From positions 33,369,432 through 33,433,431 of the forward strand of contig OY744611.1 of NCBI GenBank assembly GCA_963556255.1: a stretch of 64,000 nucleotides of DNA, in the 5' to 3' direction. Shown one piece after another: positions 59,168-64,000 of the stretch (its first letter is position 1; each line of letters starts with the position of its first letter). Origin of the DNA: Allolobophora icterica. Its lineage: Eukaryota > Annelida > Clitellata > Crassiclitellata > Lumbricidae. Below the pieces are notes generated by a model. The model saw only the letters and a program-made list of their open reading frames with translations. It ran no database searches and had not been told where the DNA came from. The translations under genes were made by a program, and so were the position numbers.

Positions 59168-59337
59168 AACGAGCCTGAAGACATGTCAATAATAATAATA
59201 ATGATGGAAATAAAAATAATAATGATAATTATTATTACAAAATAATGATGATTATTATTTATTATAATACTAACAACGATAATCATTGTTATTAGTTTGT
59301 TTTACCTGAGGTAGTACTAAGCCCTAGTACTACTACT

Positions 59338-59556
<219 letters not shown>

Positions 59557-59607
59557 AATACTATAGCTTATAGCCGGACAATTTTTCTAACCAGGGCAAA
59601 GATTAGT

Positions 59608-59652
59608 CCCGCAAAGCTCGACTGATCGTTTCGGGATCCGGTTTACGCTTTA
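59608..59652 (-). pseudogene. Stray copy of a Kv2 exon 1 fragment
   Basis: About 45 bp matching 58676-58720 with four mismatches, in the same orientation. On the minus strand it still reads [14 protein letters not shown] before a stop, against [14 protein letters not shown] in the channel. It is surrounded by AGGGCAAA-type repeat sequence. Confidence 0.8.
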
Positions 59653-59789
59653 GGGCAGTCATACAAGTAACCAGTGCAGAGGCGATTTATGCCCCGAATA
59701 GATCATGGACAGGGCAAAAATTCTGGCAGGGCAACGGCCAGGGTAAAAGCTTTTTTACCAGAGGATTTGCCCTGGCTCGCCCTGGTGTA

Positions 59790-60010
59790 GCGCCGCCCCT
59801 GCTTATAGCTATCCAGGACTTCAATTCAGTCGCTTTTTGCAGCACCTTTTCACCGATGAAACCATCTGCGTAGACTGGACATTCCAGAACAACTCTCCCC
59901 TAATTCTGCAATCACTGGGGATCACAATGTACCTCGGGCAAAAACAATAACATCGCCGTAGCACGTTTTTAATTCCTCAGAGATCCAGTCTACCACGGGA
60001 AAAAATAATA
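59790..60010 (+). mobile_element. Decayed LINE 3' termini
   Basis: About 59810-59955 resembles the LINE 3' region and ends GGGGATCACAATGTACCTCG then GGCAAAAACAATAA. A second end (CTCAGAGATCCAGTCTACC, then GGGAAAAAATAATAA) follows at about 59978-60012. Confidence 0.5.
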
Positions 60011-60227
60011 AAATAACATTAGCAGCAGCAACAGCGGCAGCGGCAGTAGTAGCAGTAGTAGTAGTCAGCATCATCATGATAATCATAATCATGATCGTAA
60101 TTACAATCGTAATGATGACAGAATTTATTCCAGTGCCAGTTTTCTGATTCTAAAGCGATCAAATCTATATTCGGTAAATAACAGAAGCAACAATAATCAA
60201 TTATGCCTTTTACCTGTATGTCAGTAT

Positions 60228-60520
60228 GTCTGCCCGACCGCCCCGCCCATACGTCCGTACATCCGTTCGTCCGTCTGTCCGTATGTCCGTCTATCCGTCT
60301 GTCTGTCTGTGTGTTTGTCTGTGTGTGTGCCAATCTGCCTGTGTGTCTCTCTGTCTGTCTGTTCGTCCATCCTTCCGTCCGTCTGTCCGTATGTCCGTCA
60401 ATCCGTCTGTCTGTGTGTCTGTCTGTCTGTCTGAGTGTCTGTCTGTCGTTTGTCTGTGTCTGTCCTGTCCTGTTCGTCCGTATGTCTGTGTGTCTGTTTG
60501 TCTGTCTGTCTATCTGATCC
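60228..60520. repeat. (GTCTGTCC)n-type region
   Basis: Degenerate CTGT/CCGT repeats. A second block is at 60622-60685. The Cys/Val/Ser frames are artefacts. Confidence 0.85.
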
Positions 60521-60821
60521 GTCGTTCTTCAATAGGAAATCTCACAATGGGAGACCGAATCCTATCAAGATTAAAGGAATTCGCGCAGCAGACAAAGCGC
60601 TATTTGTCTCCAGTAACAACGTCTGTCTGTTTGTCTCTTTGTGTCTGTCTTTATGTCTCTCTTGTCTGTCTATCTCTTTGTGCCTTCATGCGAAAATAAG
60701 ATGAGATCCGTTGTATATATAGGCTAATATATAGAGGCTAAACGTGCGAAATACGTTGCATCTGTATTCTTTGTTTGCTGTGTATGTATATATGTATTAG
60801 AATATAATCTATGTAAGGACT

Positions 60822-61465
<644 letters not shown>

Positions 61466-61669
61466 TTTTGTCTTTTTTGTTTAAAAAAGACTGACGTTTC
61501 TTTTGTTTAGCTGTCCTCTGTGAATCGTTGACCTAGATGTTCGTCCTTCCGTTCATCTGTCCGTCTATCCGTCTCTCTCTGTGTCTGTCTTGTCTATCTG
61601 CGTGTCTCTTTATCTATCTCTGCCTATCTGTCTGCCTGCCTGTGTCTCTCTGTCTTCACTGTCTCTGCA

Positions 61670-62760
61670 GTAAACCGGTTTTTCAACCCATTCTTGATTA
61701 TCACTGAAAGCACAGGACCAGCTGGACATCCGGGCATTTCGAATGAAATGGATCGTTTATTGATTGACTCCGGGCGCCGCAGCGACGGAGAGAACAAGAA
61801 AGAAGAACTGCATCGCCGGTTGTGCAGTGGCGCTACATCAATGGCAGCCTTCAAGGACACATCCTCTGGAATTCGACCCATATACGATATCAGTTTGAAT
61901 AAGTAAGTAAGTAAGTAAGTAAGTATGTATGTATGTTCTTTATTGAACCGCCTGCAGACGTACTGCGGCTTACAAAACACAAGCATGCGAAACAAGGCGC
62001 AATAAACAGAATAGGGAAAACCAATAGATAAGTTAAATGATGATAAGTTGGTGAAGATGAAATTAGGTTAGATACATCTGGTTACATACATAGCGCCCGT
62101 TAAGAATTCTCAGTCGGCTCTATATAAATATACAGTTTCAACTGAACCGTAGGCATGCGCTATATAATTTGTAGATAGAAAGAGAGGCTTTAAGCAGCTG
62201 AGCGGCGTTTAAGAGTTAAAAGATTTTATGGCTGAGAGCCTGAGAGTGTTTCTAGAAAGCTTCTCGTCTGTTTATCTCATTGGCAAGTTGTTCTGACAGC
62301 TCTAAATGGCAATGCAAGGTAAGTAAGTCAGTAGTAAGTGAGAATATTTTTTTAGATCAAAGGGAAAGGCAAGGGAATGTAAAGTAAGGCAAGAAATGTA
62401 TGGCATGTATGGCAATTAGGGTTTAGGGATGGAAAAAGTCAAAATGGAATATGGTTTGTAAGGGAAAAAGACAGATAGACAGACAGACAGATAGACAAAT
62501 ACTTTACAGAACCTAATCAAGAGCTTTGCAATTTCAACTGATGTGAAAAGTATGCAACAGTATCCAAAGCATTGGCAACCAAACTGTATATTCTACACAA
62601 AAATGTACACATCAACTGTCAGTCAAATGCTTACAGGACATCCAATAATTTCTTATATTCCGTTTGATAATATACGATGCGGCATATCAATAGTTTCATG
62701 AACATGAAGTTACACCACAGATATTGTTAACCCTATTTGGTTACACTACGTAAAATTGTG
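61670..62760. other. Non-coding stretch
   Basis: No supported gene. A plus-strand frame at 61694-61906 has no domain. (TAAG)n at 61899-61926 adjoins a dispersed repeat (TTCTTTATTGAACCGCCTGC). Confidence 0.45.
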
Positions 62761-62770
62761 CAGCTTCCTG

Positions 62771-63233
62771 TGACGTCATGCTCGTTGACCCACATTCTAG
62801 TACGCTGCGTGCAGTGACCTACTTTTTTTAGTATGTTGGATAACTGCAATGACATGCAGGTGACCGATTATGTCAGATGATTATGACGTCATAACATGGT
62901 GACCCATATTTCTAACATCTTAGACTTAGACGATTGATGCATCATGCTGTGAAGTATTTTATAATGTGGCCAATAACTGTGCCGTCATATTACGTGACCT
63001 AGATCTAACAGGACCCACACACCCTCTCCGATAGAGACGTCAGGAGAGTCAACAGACTTATAAGGCTCCTGATTTAACCTCTTGCGAAACATTATACGCG
63101 TTCTCCCCGCGGTATATCGAAGCGTGACGTCACGACCAGTGACCTAGTTCTCGCGGCGTCATTGCCGGCGGCGGTGACGTCACGTCGCTGACTGCCGAAC
63201 TTTGAAATGCACCACCTACCGTTTGTGACGTCA
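62771..63233. promoter_or_regulatory. Cluster of five CRE palindromes
   Basis: Perfect TGACGTCA at 62771-62778, 62884-62891, 63125-63132, 63175-63182 and 63226-63233, adjoining a GC-rich, CpG-rich block (63060-63770). CREB/ATF factors bind this sequence. It lies upstream of Kv2 on the minus strand, about 3.6 kb from its ATG, so it could be a Kv2 promoter or that of a gene beyond the window. Confidence 0.5.
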
Positions 63234-64000
63234 TGCGAAGATATGTGCGCGTCGTCGTCGTTCTTTGTTCCCGAAGATCGTGTGGTCAGGGCGCATGCGC
63301 GATTTTGTTCCTGTTCCCCGCAACGTGTCGCCAAGGCCGGCGAGCGGACGAACGCCGTCCGGTCGGGTTCGAGAGGATGCCGAACGGGCATCGGCATTTC
63401 GAGTTCGATGCCGTTCGCACGCGTTGCCTTGGCCGCGTCGTCTGCCTCGGCTCGCGGCCGTTTCGCGGCGGACGATGCGAGAACGGCCGGGCAACGGGCC
63501 GAAGATGGGCTGGCTGCCGCGGCCAGGCTGTTATGGCGAGCTGGCCGGCATAGGATCAGGGTCGAATCACTGTGGATGGCTTGTCGTTCGGTATGCTCTT
63601 GGACCAGCGACCGACGAGCGGTGGGCTCGTCCGCTGAAATGCTAAGCAGGGATATATCGATTGTGTCGTGGCAAGGAGCGACGGCGAGGAAGAGCCGGGA
63701 ATGCAGAAACGGAAGGACGGAGGGAAAGAAGGAACAAGGGAGTGAGGTACAGACAGAAGCAGGGACGGATTGAGGGACTAATGGATGGATGGAAGTTGCA
63801 TTCATAGGACACACACACACGCTTAGACGGGAACACAAGCATACAGTTACACATATAGGAATTCGGACGGACCGGTATAACAAACCTAGGACACAAAAAC
63901 ATACGCATGTATACACAATCACACATACATACAACCATACAAATATTCACACACAAAACGGTTATCTGCAAATATGCGAGAATAATACGCAGACAGGCAC
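63234..64000. other. GC-rich block and edge repeat, no gene recognised
   Basis: Overlapping long frames on both strands (63207-63773 plus, 63934-63092 minus) reflect the GC-rich composition and few stops. Neither shows a known domain. An untranslated or unrecognised first exon is possible. A CA-rich, Val/Cys-type tract starts at about 63800. Confidence 0.4.

Noticed and set aside
63092..63934. 280-codon minus-strand and 188-codon plus-strand frames
   Set aside because: A GC-rich block lowers stop frequency on both strands; no domain or codon pattern favours either. A real exon here is not excluded.

Overview
The window is nuclear DNA of an animal, most likely a marine invertebrate deuterostome (echinoderm, hemichordate or cephalochordate grade). 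The reasons are spliced genes with GT-AG introns of 0.2 to 5 kb, a Kv2/Shab potassium channel, a SUEL-type lectin domain, a rhodopsin-family receptor, several LINE families, tRNA-derived SINEs and many hAT-like MITEs. Species is not determined. Microsatellites are extremely abundant, and they create most of the long low-complexity reading frames.

Four host genes could be assembled by hand from splice signals and reading-frame phase. (1) Plus strand, 4711-16997, five exons: a 321-residue type I membrane protein with a signal peptide, one SUEL/Gal_lectin domain, a Ser/Thr-rich stalk, one transmembrane helix and a cytoplasmic tail ending in a consensus ITAM. I know of no described family with this architecture, and it is the main discovery candidate. 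(2) Minus strand, 28427-22670, six exons: a 552-residue flavin amine oxidase/L-amino-acid-oxidase-like enzyme with an N-terminal membrane anchor. (3) Minus strand, 34173-33076, one exon: a 365-residue orphan class A GPCR. (4) Minus strand, 59167-48191, four exons: a 966-residue Kv2 (Shab/KCNB) channel with a 109-nt exon whose skipping would truncate the C-terminus.

Layout. 0-4 kb holds a nested repeat, a broken RTE-like LINE and a GT/GA microsatellite. 4.7-17 kb is the lectin receptor, with introns full of LINE tails, hAT MITEs and a minisatellite grown from an exon-intron junction. 17-22 kb holds microsatellites, a pogo-like element with a PHD finger, and a second copy of the repeat at the window start. 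22.6-28.5 kb is the amine oxidase. 29-32 kb holds a pentamer array and a LINE with a long open reverse transcriptase frame. 33-34.2 kb is the GPCR. 34.5-45.3 kb contains two foldback elements, hAT elements, a SINE and microsatellites. 45.3-48.2 kb has no recognised gene. 48.2-59.2 kb is the Kv2 gene, with a 1 kb ATGCT-type array and a 2.4 kb polypurine tract in its introns. 59.2-64 kb is Kv2 upstream DNA with a stray copy of a Kv2 coding fragment, long CT/CTGT repeats and a GC-rich block next to five CRE palindromes.

The four host genes look unrelated to one another. The lectin receptor would sense glycans outside the cell and signal through tyrosine phosphorylation. The amine oxidase could be a peroxide-producing effector, but that is inference only.
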